In this document: piece after piece, positions 1-8,299 of the stretch
Layout of the letters: every line of letters starts with the position of its first letter
Numbering within the stretch: position 1 is the first letter of the stretch
The notes under the pieces: generated by a model
Database searches by the model: none
What the model saw: only the letters and a program-made list of their open reading frames with translations
Told to the model about the DNA's origin: nothing
Made by a program: the position numbers and the translations under genes
Source: JAGVPT01 sp049578505
Lineage (GTDB): Bacteria; Bacteroidota; Ignavibacteria; UBA10030; UBA8401
NCBI GenBank assembly: GCA_049578505.1
Contig: JBAUMC010000096.1
Span: 1-64,000, forward strand
Reading direction: 5' to 3'
DNA length: 64,000 bases

Positions 1-327
1 GACTTAAATAGCCAGTATTATTACCACACGGCGACCGTGAAAACGAATTTCATCTTTTGGCATGGGACGGTGTTCAGGAATGAAGTGGACAACGCTTTAT
101 ACAGCGGGCTAAGTGGAGGGTTCGACAAGAATACAGTGTTGTGGAATATGAGCCTCGGAAAGAAAATATTTTCGAAACAGCAAGGAGAGGTAACGTGTTC
201 GGTTGTCGACTTGCTGAACCAGAACAAGAGCGTCAACCGTACAGTAACGGGTACCTATATTGAAGATACGCAAAACAATGTTCTTGGAAGATATGTTATG
301 CTGGCGTTTACCTATACTGTGAGATAA
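1..327 (+). CDS. Outer-membrane beta-barrel protein, 3' end only
   Basis: The reading frame is open from the first base of the window and stops at 325-327, so only the last 108 codons are present. Seen: alternating hydrophobic/polar residues, a 'DLLNQN' followed by a 'TYIEDTQNN' segment, and a terminal strand ending in Tyr-Thr-Val-Arg. From family knowledge, this ending is typical of the large beta-barrel proteins of Bacteroidota with a carboxypeptidase-like regulatory domain and TonB-receptor-like fold, where 'DLLNQN' sits in the last hairpins. I infer an integral outer-membrane protein. The signal peptide, plug and substrate cannot be judged. No gene follows on the same strand for 3 kb, so it ends its transcription unit. 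Confidence 0.7.
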   Translation, partial: DLNSQYYYHTATVKTNFIFWHGTVFRNEVDNALYSGLSGGFDKNTVLWNMSLGKKIFSKQQGEVTCSVVDLLNQNKSVNRTVTGTYIEDTQNNVLGRYVMLAFTYTVR

Positions 328-510
328 CAAAGTCGGTCTTCAGGATGCCCCTTTCTTATCGTCGATAAGAAGAAAAAAATCCCTCCACTTCAGCCGCCTG
401 CCGCTTTCTTCGAGAAGCAAAAGAGGTTCGCTCGTCGGTGTATAGGAAATCTGCACTAACGATTTTTTCCCCATTGTGGGGAAGCAAGCAGATACTTTGC
501 TCATCCCGTT

Positions 511-545
511 CCGAAGGAGTCCATTTGAGGAAGGGACTCCTTCGG
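511..545. terminator. 12-bp perfect hairpin between convergent genes
   Basis: Arms 511-522 (CCGAAGGAGTCC) and 534-545 are exact inverse complements around an 11-nt loop. The hairpin lies between the end of the outer-membrane gene on plus and the end of the dienelactone hydrolase on minus. Neither side has a clear T-run, so an intrinsic terminator is only plausible; it may be a structured 3' UTR element. A smaller 8-bp hairpin lies at 353-371. Otherwise 328-613 shows no gene. Confidence 0.4.
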
Positions 546-613
546 GAAAATCAAAACATTCAAATTTTTGATAACGCTTTTCCTGATCGGTACATCGAAC
601 GGATACCGCAGAA

Positions 614-1402
614 TTACTTCTTGAAAATCATGCCGAAAAATTCTTCCATATCAGCCCACGATTTCTTATCCGCCTGTTCGTTATAGGCCACGGGCATTTT
701 GTACTTTTTACCAATTTCAGTTGAAGCGGGATTTGTGAAACTATGCATTGCACCGTCGTAGTTGACGAACCTATAATCGGCTTTTGACGAATCCAAATCC
801 GCTTTGAAACTCCTAACCACCGAATCGGGATTAAACTGGTCGGCTGCTCCATTGCAAATGAGAATCTTTGCTTTCACCGTTCCGGCTTTTGCAGGTGCAA
901 CAGAAGCCAGGCTACCATGAAAGCTGACCACTCCCTGCAAATCTACTCCCGCGCAAGCCATATTCAGTGCGACTCCTCCGCCGAAACAATAACCGATGGC
1001 TGCTATGCGAGTTGGGTCGACGGCTTTGTTTTTCTTCAAGAGATCCAATGCCGCCAGAAAACGGGCTTTCATTGTTTGCATATCTTTCATTGCCCCACCG
1101 GCGAGTTTTCCGGCATCGGCCGGTGTGTCGGCGACTTTCCCATCGCCGTACATGTCGACGGCTAAAGCCACGTAACCAAGTTCGGCAAGCATGTCGGCGC
1201 GCATCCGCGAATAATCGTTATTGCCCCACCATTCATGAACAACGAGGATACCCGGCATCTTCTCCTTGATCGTGTCGTTGTATGCAAGATATCCTTTAAG
1301 GATTACACCGTCTGCGGTATAATTAACATGTTCCCGGACGATTCCAGCCTGTGATGCAACAGCGCTAAGCAAAATAAAAGCGACTAAAGCAAGACGCTTC
1401 AT
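614..1402 (-). CDS. Exported dienelactone hydrolase family protein
   Basis: An alpha/beta hydrolase of 262 residues. The ATG at 1402 is chosen because a strong AAAGGAGGT ribosome site lies just upstream and it gives a clean signal peptide (KR, then a hydrophobic stretch, cleavage near residue 19). An upstream in-frame ATG at 1420 would put the ribosome site inside the gene. Family triad: Cys139 in the GYCFGG nucleophile elbow, Asp188 in GAADQF, His220 in GAMHSF; the early HEWWG motif is also typical. Dienelactone hydrolases open lactones or related esters, but many exported members have unknown substrates, so the activity is not specified. It stands alone, 140 bp downstream of the ychF-like gene on the same strand. 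Confidence 0.85.
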   Translation of the reverse strand: MKRLALVAFILLSAVASQAGIVREHVNYTADGVILKGYLAYNDTIKEKMPGILVVHEWWGNNDYSRMRADMLAELGYVALAVDMYGDGKVADTPADAGKLAGGAMKDMQTMKARFLAALDLLKKNKAVDPTRIAAIGYCFGGGVALNMACAGVDLQGVVSFHGSLASVAPAKAGTVKAKILICNGAADQFNPDSVVRSFKADLDSSKADYRFVNYDGAMHSFTNPASTEIGKKYKMPVAYNEQADKKSWADMEEFFGMIFKK

Positions 1403-1542
1403 GCGACCTCCTTTTTGCATTAAAGAAAGAATGTTTGGATTGGGAAATTGGATGGTGGAATTGTACTAAATTGCAAACTCAAGAGCAATGGTTCAACGTG
1501 GTGGAGTGCGCAGGCTACAAACATTTGCAGGTTTGAGGCTCG

Positions 1543-2628
1543 TTAGCTGTGGCGTATCGAAATGATATCCCCATCGTTAACGATATATTCTTTTCCCTCC
1601 AACCTCCAATGTCCAGTTTCTTTGGCTTTCGCAAACGACCCTCCTTGTGCGATAAAGTGGTCGTAGTGAACGACCTCCGCTCGTATGAATTTATTGACGA
1701 AATCAGAATGGATTGCCCCCGCCGCCTCTTGCGCTGTCATCCCTTTTCTTATGGTCCACGCCCTGCACTCGTCTTCGCCGACGGTAAAAAATGATTGGAG
1801 TCCGAGAATGGCATAGGCTTCACGGATCAGCGTGTCGAGAGCCGATTCTTTGATACCATACTCATTCATGAAGACCTTCGCCTCGTCGTCGGGAAGCTCG
1901 GACATTTCCATTTCTATTTTTCCAAAGAAGGAAACGATCTTCGTGAACTTTCCTTCTTTCTTCCCGCTCACACGTTGGACTGTTTCGTGATACGATTTGA
2001 GCTGGGACTCGTCAAAATTCAACGCGATAAGCATCGGTTTGAGGGAAAGAAGCTGGTACGTTTTGAGGATATAAAATTCTTCTTTTGCAAAGTCAACCTC
2101 GCGCAATGGAGTTTCCTTCTCGAGGTTCCGCCGGCATTTTTCGAGAACGGGTAACTCCTTCTTGAGAAGCTCATCCTGAGTTTTCTGGACTTGCTTCTTA
2201 ATCCGGTCGATTCGTGTTTCTACTATAGAAAGATCGGAAATAATGAATTCCGTATCGAACGACGAAATATCCCGAAGTGCATCGATGGAACCGTCGGGAT
2301 GAGAGACCGCTTCGTTTTCAAACAACCGGACGACCTGTACTAAAGCATCGTTTGTTTTGACATTTGAGAGGAAGTTCGTTGTGAATTGTGTCGAGCCCGA
2401 TTCTCCTTTTTTCAATCCGACGACATCGACAAATTCGATCGTCGCGTGAACCGTGCTTTTGGGAGAAAAAATTGTAGAACATTTGTCCAGCCGCGCATCG
2501 GGCATCTTCACGATTGCGTGATGAGCTTCCACTTTTGTGAGAACGGATGGGTCAAGATGCGTTTTGGTGATTGTCTGAAAGAGTGTTGATTTGCCAGAGA
2601 ATGGTAGACCGACAATGCCTATTTGCAT
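1543..2628 (-). CDS. ychF: YchF/OBG-type P-loop ATPase (divergent)
   Basis: 361 residues, the normal length for YchF. Seen: N-terminal P-loop GLPFSGKST (residues 7-15), a DVVGL switch region near residue 69, a central helical coiled-coil insertion (about 130-190), and a C-terminal TGS domain whose end reads 'VNDGDIISIRHS'. Typical YchF carries GLPNVGKST, so Asn-Val is replaced by Phe-Ser. The base-recognition motif is not the GTPase NKxD form; YchF proteins usually prefer ATP and associate with ribosomes. The ATG has a GAAGG ribosome site 7 nt upstream. The assignment is firm at family level; whether it is the housekeeping copy or a paralogue is open. Confidence 0.85.
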   Translation of the reverse strand: MQIGIVGLPFSGKSTLFQTITKTHLDPSVLTKVEAHHAIVKMPDARLDKCSTIFSPKSTVHATIEFVDVVGLKKGESGSTQFTTNFLSNVKTNDALVQVVRLFENEAVSHPDGSIDALRDISSFDTEFIISDLSIVETRIDRIKKQVQKTQDELLKKELPVLEKCRRNLEKETPLREVDFAKEEFYILKTYQLLSLKPMLIALNFDESQLKSYHETVQRVSGKKEGKFTKIVSFFGKIEMEMSELPDDEAKVFMNEYGIKESALDTLIREAYAILGLQSFFTVGEDECRAWTIRKGMTAQEAAGAIHSDFVNKFIRAEVVHYDHFIAQGGSFAKAKETGHWRLEGKEYIVNDGDIISIRHS

Positions 2629-2796
2629 GGGAGTGCCTTCATTGATGAAGATATGTCATGTGGAGAGAAGATTGCCGGGTCAAGATACAAATATTTGAGA
2701 AAAGAAATGAAAGAATAATAAAAAAGGGAGTAACATAGAGGGATTCTTACATCGGAGGGTCATCGAATGGTGTGCAATGATGCAACCACATTATCA

Positions 2797-2834
2797 AACT
2801 AAAGACGGCCTCGAAGTTCTAGTTCGAAGCCGTC
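2797..2834 (-). terminator. Rho-independent terminator after the Spy-like gene
   Basis: On the minus strand, a 12-bp stem with one mismatch (arms at 2823-2834 and 2804-2815, 7-nt loop) is followed by a T-rich tract (2797-2803). It lies 50 bp past the stop of the Spy-like gene in the right orientation. Confidence 0.6.
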
Positions 2835-2883
2835 GGTCAATTCGTTTTAACTTTGGTGTTGCCTGGTTTGGCCTGGAACGGGC

Positions 2884-3243
2884 CTAATTTTGTCTTTGAC
2901 GCATCATCTCTTGTCGCGCCTTCTTTATCGCTTCGTACTTATCTTTTTGATCCGGCGTAAGCAATGCTTCGATTTTCTCGTCGGCCGACTTCATCATGCT
3001 CATCATCGCTTCTCTTCTCGCATCGCGGTCGCTAACGGAGTCCATCAGGGCCTGACGTTGCCCCGCCATATCCTTAAATATGCTGGTAATTTGTGCAGTT
3101 TGTTGATCGTTCAGGCCTAACGTATCTTTGAGCATTTTTACCCGTTCTTCCGGGCTCATGCGCATTCCTTGCGCCATCGTATTGGTAGTAAATATGCCGG
3201 CCAGCAGGAGACCTGCAACCAGCAAGGACAAATAGTGTCGCAT
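2884..3243 (-). CDS. Spy/CpxP-like periplasmic LTxxQ protein
   Basis: 119 residues with a signal peptide ending about residue 24 (TMAQ). The mature part is highly charged and helical, rich in Met, Arg, Lys and Gln. Two LTxxQ-type segments are present: LGLNDQQ near residue 42 and LLTPDQ near residue 93. In the Spy/CpxP family these repeats build a cradle-shaped helical dimer that acts as an ATP-independent chaperone or stress sensor in the periplasm, sometimes linked to metal stress. The start has a strong AAGGAGG ribosome site. No CpxAR-type two-component genes are nearby, so the role is inferred from the family. A terminator follows. Confidence 0.75.
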   Translation of the reverse strand: MRHYLSLLVAGLLLAGIFTTNTMAQGMRMSPEERVKMLKDTLGLNDQQTAQITSIFKDMAGQRQALMDSVSDRDARREAMMSMMKSADEKIEALLTPDQKDKYEAIKKARQEMMRQRQN

Positions 3244-3510
3244 AAGTACCTCCTTATAAAGTTGATGAAAATCTAATTGATTCTGCGATTGATAATTCGA
3301 GGCATTTAGATTTCGTTCAGTATTAGATTGTTAACAACTGCAAAGGTTTAACCATTTCTAATGCATTAATATCAGCTATGCTTCTTAAGTTAATTTCCGG
3401 GTGGCTCATCGAGGGGCAACGGATGCGTAACTCTATGACAGGCGCGTTGCAATTGGCAGCTCTTTTTTCTACTTTTTTATGTTGTGCCATCCTCAACTTA
3501 GTTTTAGATA

Positions 3511-3837
3511 ATGAAATTAAAATCTCTCTCCGAGTTGCAGCGTTTTTTGCCGGAAGGCCGATCGTCGCCAATTCGAACGGAAGAAGACTCTTCGCATAAT
3601 GGAAAAGGGAAAAAGGTCCGTGTCGTATTGGAGACCGAAGGGAGAAAAGGGAAAAGCGTGACAATAGTTGCCGGCTTGCAGCACAACCCTGCAACGATGG
3701 AAGAGCTTGCCCGAATTCTCAAGCGGTACTGCGGTGCAGGGGGCACAGTAAAGCAAGGAAACATCGAAATTCAAGGAGACCAACGGGAGAGAGTAAAGGA
3801 GAAATTGCAAGAGATCGGATACGTAATCACACGGTGA
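3511..3837 (+). CDS. SUI1/YciH-type translation initiation factor-like protein
   Basis: 108 residues. The first 30 are polar and basic; the rest matches the SUI1 fold: basic 'RKGKSVTIV' strand, 'ATMEELARILKRYCGAGGT' helix and turn, and a terminal 'GDQRERVKEKLQEIGY' helix. Archaeal and eukaryotic SUI1/eIF1 guards start-codon choice; the bacterial YciH group is sporadic and may affect initiation fidelity or stress translation. The ATG at 3511 is the first in frame and has no clear Shine-Dalgarno sequence. It faces away from the Spy-like gene across a 267-bp divergent gap and precedes the aldo/keto reductase by 69 bp. Confidence 0.8.
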   Translation: MKLKSLSELQRFLPEGRSSPIRTEEDSSHNGKGKKVRVVLETEGRKGKSVTIVAGLQHNPATMEELARILKRYCGAGGTVKQGNIEIQGDQRERVKEKLQEIGYVITR

Positions 3838-3906
3838 CATTGAGATAAAGTCTTAAGGAAACTAGTTTCACAAATTTTAAGCAGAAATCATCAAAGGGAA
3901 ATTATC

Positions 3907-4896
3907 ATGAAAATGCGAACGCTTGGAAAAAAAGGCCCTAAGGTGTCTGCAATCGGCCTGGGTTGTATGGGAATGTCAGAGTTTTACGGCACCGGAGATG
4001 ATAAAGAATCGACCGCAACAATTCACCGAGCATTGGAGCTTGGAGTTACCCTGCTCGATACGGCGGACATGTACGGTCCGCACAAAAACGAAGAGCTGGT
4101 CGGGAAAGCGATTAAGGAAAAACGGTCCAAGGTATTCCTCGCGACTAAATTCGGCATCGTGCGGAACCCGGCAAACCCGAGCTTGCGGAGTGTCAACGGC
4201 AAGCCCGAATATGTTCGCAACTCCTGCGAAGCGAGCCTGCGTCGCCTCGGCGTCGACACGATAGATTTATATTATCTGCACAGGGTCGATCCGAACACAC
4301 CGATCGAAGAGACAGTTGAGGCGATGAGCACGTTGGTCGAGGAGGGTAAAGTACGCTTCATAGGGTTGTCTGAAGCGAGTGCGAAAACAATCCGGCGTGC
4401 GTATGCGGTACATCCCATCATGGCTCTTCAGTCGGAATATTCGCTTTGGACCCGTGACCCTGAGAATGAAATACTCGCCGTGTGCCGCGAGCTTGGGATC
4501 GGCTTTGTTCCTTATAGCCCGCTTGGACGGGGATTTCTCACCGGACAAATTAAACGGATCGAAGACTTGCCGCCGAACGACTTTCGTCGTAACTCCCCCC
4601 GTTTTCAAGAAGCTAATTTTCAGCACAACCTCGACCTCTTAAAACGAATTGAGGAAATTGCTTTGCAAATAGGGTGCACCCCTTCACAGTTTGCATTAGC
4701 ATGGGTGCTGGCGCAGGGAGAAAATATTGTACCGATTCCAGGCACAAAACGGCGTAAGTATCTGGAAGAAAATGTTGCCGCGGTGGATATCGTTCTTTCA
4801 AAAGAGATCCTGGATCGAGTCAACGAAGTTGCGCCGCAAGGCGCTGCCTCGGGCACGCGCTATCCGGCAGCTGCGATGCAATCGTTAAACAGATAA
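3907..4896 (+). CDS. Aldo/keto reductase
   Basis: 329 residues, a (beta/alpha)8 NAD(P)H-dependent oxidoreductase. All four family catalytic residues are present: Asp51 and Tyr56 in the LLDTADMYG motif, Lys81 in ATKFG, His125 in YYLHR. The C-terminal 'PIPGTKRRKYLEENV' is the cofactor-phosphate-binding region of the AKR13/YakC-like branch. These enzymes reduce aldehydes and ketones to alcohols; the physiological substrate cannot be read from sequence. An AAGGGA ribosome site precedes the ATG. It is followed on the same strand by the mannan-degradation-like cluster but has no obvious pathway link to it. Confidence 0.9.
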   Translation: MKMRTLGKKGPKVSAIGLGCMGMSEFYGTGDDKESTATIHRALELGVTLLDTADMYGPHKNEELVGKAIKEKRSKVFLATKFGIVRNPANPSLRSVNGKPEYVRNSCEASLRRLGVDTIDLYYLHRVDPNTPIEETVEAMSTLVEEGKVRFIGLSEASAKTIRRAYAVHPIMALQSEYSLWTRDPENEILAVCRELGIGFVPYSPLGRGFLTGQIKRIEDLPPNDFRRNSPRFQEANFQHNLDLLKRIEEIALQIGCTPSQFALAWVLAQGENIVPIPGTKRRKYLEENVAAVDIVLSKEILDRVNEVAPQGAASGTRYPAAAMQSLNR

Positions 4897-4940
4897 ACCT
4901 GAGAATAGGGCGGGGGAGAACCTTTCCCTTTGGCAATTTT

Positions 4941-6182
4941 ATGAAACGAAAAAAAAATAACAGGCGAAACGGCGCTGATGGGAGTGTCCGTCCAAAACAT
5001 TCGAAGATCATCCTTGGCGGTTTGGCTGTCATTGTTTTCGCAGGAGCAACGTACTTCCTCCTCACGACTCATTTATTTGATACAAAGACAGAGTATAGAC
5101 AAATAGTCCAGAAGGAAGCTACGGCCGAGCTAAAACCTGAAGATGAGTTCAAAATAACGGTTCAGAGGGCTTACGCCATTGATGCGAAATTCCAACAAGT
5201 CTATAATGCAGCGTGGGAAGGTGCGAATGGGGCAATCGGAGAAGCCTATCTTTACGCGGCTACAGGTGATCCGAATCTACTGAAGAGATATACGAATGAG
5301 CGTAAACTGACCGACATGTTCAATGGAACGTGGGTTGATGACCGCGCTTGGGTCTGTCTTGCTGAACTTTACTGGTGGCAGTTTTCGGGCAAAAAGAATA
5401 CAGTGTGGGTAGATGATGCGAAGAAGCGGTATGATGAGGCGAAAAATGAAGGACGTCTTTCCAATCATGAGGGATTCTGGAGTTGGTATAGCTGGCCACC
5501 GAATTCGGGAGGGGATCATCTGATCCTCACTAACAGCAACACGAATCAGATGGTGACAGTCGCCTGTATGTTGTACGACGCCACGCATGAGAAGCGATTT
5601 TATGACGATGCAATGTTGGTGTGGGAGGGGGACCGCAAACATCCGGGAATCGAAAAAACATTTTACCGGGGTGACGGCAAATGGGAAGGAAAAGGGGGAA
5701 TGGCCGCGTTCGGAAAACAACTACCCTGGGAGGGGGCGTCATACCTCTCGGTCGTCGCTGCAATGTTCAGGATGACCGGAAACACGAAGTACAAAATGAT
5801 TGCCGCAGAATCGGCGAAACGCATCATGGACCCGGCGAACGGCTGGGTGGACTCAACGGATTATTATCAACTGCGGATGGATGGAAACGGAGCGTTCGTC
5901 CATTTTATTTTGGACGCTTACAGCATCGCCCCTGAACTGCTTCCGGACATTCCGATGAAAGTCGAGAGAATGTTGGAACATGTTTGGTCGAACCATCATG
6001 GGGCCGCATATGTGCTTCTGCATAGGTTAAGCGACGATGGCATACGGAACGGGTGGAATCCCAACGGCGGTGAGGAAGGATATGAAGTCGATCAGGTCGG
6101 GACCGTTCATCCACAATCGCAGGCGCTGCGGGCGTTCGGCGTGTTTGCCTACATGTTGCACGAAGGTCTGAAAAAGCAGTAA
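4941..6182 (+). CDS. GH76-like membrane-anchored glycoside hydrolase (endo-alpha-1,6-mannanase-like)
   Basis: 413 residues. A basic N-terminus (1-22) is followed by one membrane segment (about 24-44), so it is anchored facing the periplasm. The rest is an alpha/alpha toroid. Asp133-Asp134 in 'TWVDDRAW' match the GH76 catalytic Asp pair, and the 'LTNSNTNQMVTVACML' helix matches the conserved ITN-containing helix of that family. GH76 enzymes cut alpha-1,6-mannose backbones of fungal mannan or mycobacterial glycolipids. The gene lies 44 bp after the aldo/keto reductase and leads a run with msrA, GH47 and a hydrolase. The pairing with GH47 supports a mannose-rich substrate, but another six-hairpin glycosidase family is possible. 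Confidence 0.7.
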   Translation: MKRKKNNRRNGADGSVRPKHSKIILGGLAVIVFAGATYFLLTTHLFDTKTEYRQIVQKEATAELKPEDEFKITVQRAYAIDAKFQQVYNAAWEGANGAIGEAYLYAATGDPNLLKRYTNERKLTDMFNGTWVDDRAWVCLAELYWWQFSGKKNTVWVDDAKKRYDEAKNEGRLSNHEGFWSWYSWPPNSGGDHLILTNSNTNQMVTVACMLYDATHEKRFYDDAMLVWEGDRKHPGIEKTFYRGDGKWEGKGGMAAFGKQLPWEGASYLSVVAAMFRMTGNTKYKMIAAESAKRIMDPANGWVDSTDYYQLRMDGNGAFVHFILDAYSIAPELLPDIPMKVERMLEHVWSNHHGAAYVLLHRLSDDGIRNGWNPNGGEEGYEVDQVGTVHPQSQALRAFGVFAYMLHEGLKKQ

Positions 6183-6234
6183 GGATTGATATAATTTCGT
6201 CGGGTGTGTACGAAGTTCAACTGGGCCAAACATT

Positions 6235-6891
6235 ATGAAAATAATCATTATCATCGGTCTTGCCGCAATCGGACTTATTTTTTTTCTAGTAAGTACCAGT
6301 GCGCCCAAGAATCCAACAGAACAACAAGGAGAAAAGACCTCGATGGCAACAACTCCGTTAGATACGGCAACATTCGCTTCCGGATGTTTCTGGTGCGTTG
6401 AAGCGGTATTTCAAAACTTGAAAGGCGTTCAATCAGTCGTGTCGGGCTATGCCGGCGGGTCCGTAGCAAATCCCACTTACGAAGAAGTCTGCTCGGGTAC
6501 GACCGGTCACGCCGAAGCGTGCCAGATTGCCTACGACCCGAAAGTCGTTACGTATCCCGAATTGCTGCAGGTGTTCTGGAAAACACACGACCCGACAACG
6601 CTTAATCGGCAGGGAAACGACGTCGGCACGCAGTATCGTTCCGCAATCTTCTATCACAACGACGAGCAAAAAAAACTTGCCGAGCACTACAAACGAGAGC
6701 TCGATTCTGCCGGCGCTTTCGATGCTCCGATCGTTACGGAAATCGTTCCGTTCACAAATTTTTATAAAGCGGAAAACTACCATCAAAATTATTTTAACGA
6801 GCACGGTGCACAGCCGTACTGCCTCTTTGTCATCAGGCCGAAAGTGGAAAAATTTAAGAAGGCGTTTAAAGAATTGTTGAAGGAAAAGTGA
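6235..6891 (+). CDS. msrA: Peptide-methionine (S)-S-oxide reductase, exported form
   Basis: 218 residues. The N-terminus (residues 2-20, Ile-rich) is a signal peptide or membrane anchor, followed by a polar linker. The MsrA domain starts near residue 45 with the GCFWC motif (catalytic Cys51) and includes 'SGYAGG', 'GTTGHAEACQI', 'DVGTQYRSAIF' and 'YHQNYF'. It repairs oxidised methionine using thioredoxin-type reductant. The export signal suggests periplasmic protein repair, which would need a periplasmic electron source not evident here. It sits between the GH76- and GH47-like genes, 6 bp before the latter, so it is probably co-transcribed with them. Confidence 0.95.
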   Translation: MKIIIIIGLAAIGLIFFLVSTSAPKNPTEQQGEKTSMATTPLDTATFASGCFWCVEAVFQNLKGVQSVVSGYAGGSVANPTYEEVCSGTTGHAEACQIAYDPKVVTYPELLQVFWKTHDPTTLNRQGNDVGTQYRSAIFYHNDEQKKLAEHYKRELDSAGAFDAPIVTEIVPFTNFYKAENYHQNYFNEHGAQPYCLFVIRPKVEKFKKAFKELLKEK

Positions 6892-6897
6892 AATTGA

Positions 6898-8298
6898 TTG
6901 ATCTTTGAAAAAGTGAAAACCTCTTTGCTTCTACTGGAAAATTTTTTTTTGAAGCGATACTCTTTCCACATAATTTTATTCGTTTTGTTGACCGCGGCCC
7001 AGTATACACCCGCGGGCGCTCAACAATTATTGGCAGACTCGGTGAGATCGGAATTTCTCCATGCATGGAACGGGTACAAGCAATACGCATGGGGGCATGA
7101 TGCGCTACGGCCGTTGACGAAAAAACCCCGCGACTGGTATGGAACATCGTTCTGCATGACTCCGGTCGATGCATACGATGTGATGCTTCTTATGGGACTT
7201 ACTTCCGAGGCAGCCGTAACTAAACAGTTAATTTTCGATAGCTTATCATTCGATAGAAATGTCGAAGTCCAAAGTTTTGAGATTACGATTCGTGAATTGG
7301 GGGGTCTTCTCAGCGCTTATGAAATGGATGGAGACAAAAGATTTCTCGTCCTTGCCGAGGACCTCGCCAAACGCCTGCTCCCTGTTTTTAATACTCCGAC
7401 AGGAATGCCGTATCGGTTTGTTAATCTTCAAACAGGCAAATTAAGAGACTCTCTCAATAATCCGGCAGAGATCGGCACATCGCTTCTTGAATTTGGAACG
7501 TTGACGAAATTGACTGGTGATCCCGTTTACTACCAGAAATCCAAGGACGCGCTTACCGCGTTGTATGATCGTCGTTCCAAAATTGGATTAGTCGGAGAAT
7601 GGATAAATGTGGAGACAGGGGTATGGGCAGATAGTTCCAGTCACATTGGCGCGGGCATTGATTCGTATTATGAATATCTCTATAAGGCGTGGCTACTTTT
7701 TGGGGATGAAGATTGCAAAAGGATGGCGGATGAAAGCATGGCGGCGGTCAACAGGTACATTGAGGATACAACCTGCGGCGGATTATGGTATGGACAGGTC
7801 AACATGTACACCGGAAAACGAACGGGAAGATCGTTCGGGTCGCTCGAAGCGTTTTTCCCTGCCCTTCTTTCTCTTTCAGGCGATATAAAAAAAGGCGAAG
7901 CCCTTGAGGGATCTTGCTTCAGAATGTGGACCCTCTATCATATAGAGCCCGAAGCAATTGATTATGCCACCATGAAAGTGACCGAGAAGCAATATCATTT
8001 GCGTCCGGAAATTATCGAGTCTGCATACTATCTTTATCATCTCACCGGCAACAACAAATACAGGGCAATGGGGGAAACCTACTTCAACGATATCGTGAAA
8101 TATTGCAGGACGGATGTGGGGTATGCAATGCTGCGCGACGTAACGACGAAAGAAAAATCGGACGAGATGGAAAGTTTCTTTTTTGCCGAGACGCTCAAAT
8201 ATTTGTACCTTTTATTTTCTCCTCCTGAAACACTTCGTTTCGAACAAGTCATTTTCAACACCGAAGCTCACCCACTCCAGAAACAATTCGGGAAATGA
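6898..8298 (+). CDS. GH47 class I alpha-1,2-mannosidase-like protein
   Basis: 466 residues from a TTG at 6898; a second in-frame TTG at 6949 gives a more standard signal peptide (KRYSFHIILF..., cleavage near PAGA) and may be the true start. The sequence follows GH47/EDEM throughout: 'WNGYKQYAWGHDALRP' near the start of the mature protein, 'VDAYDVMLLMGL', 'LRPEIIESAYYLYHLTGN', 'DEMESFFFAETLKYLYLLF' and the terminal 'FNTEAHP', whose Thr binds the catalytic calcium in family enzymes. Known GH47 proteins trim alpha-1,2-mannose from N-glycans; they are widespread in eukaryotes and scarce in bacteria. Linkage to a GH76-like gene suggests joint attack on alpha-mannan. It ends 1 nt before the next start. 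Confidence 0.85.
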   Translation: MIFEKVKTSLLLLENFFLKRYSFHIILFVLLTAAQYTPAGAQQLLADSVRSEFLHAWNGYKQYAWGHDALRPLTKKPRDWYGTSFCMTPVDAYDVMLLMGLTSEAAVTKQLIFDSLSFDRNVEVQSFEITIRELGGLLSAYEMDGDKRFLVLAEDLAKRLLPVFNTPTGMPYRFVNLQTGKLRDSLNNPAEIGTSLLEFGTLTKLTGDPVYYQKSKDALTALYDRRSKIGLVGEWINVETGVWADSSSHIGAGIDSYYEYLYKAWLLFGDEDCKRMADESMAAVNRYIEDTTCGGLWYGQVNMYTGKRTGRSFGSLEAFFPALLSLSGDIKKGEALEGSCFRMWTLYHIEPEAIDYATMKVTEKQYHLRPEIIESAYYLYHLTGNNKYRAMGETYFNDIVKYCRTDVGYAMLRDVTTKEKSDEMESFFFAETLKYLYLLFSPPETLRFEQVIFNTEAHPLQKQFGK

Positions 8299-8299
8299 T

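Noticed and set aside
438..686. 82-codon plus-strand frame overlapping the end of the dienelactone hydrolase
   Set aside because: Runs through the 511-545 hairpin and into an antisense gene; no coding features.
3378..3599. 73-codon plus-strand frame upstream of and overlapping the SUI1 gene
   Set aside because: No ribosome site or recognisable domain, and it overlaps the start of a well-supported gene in another frame.
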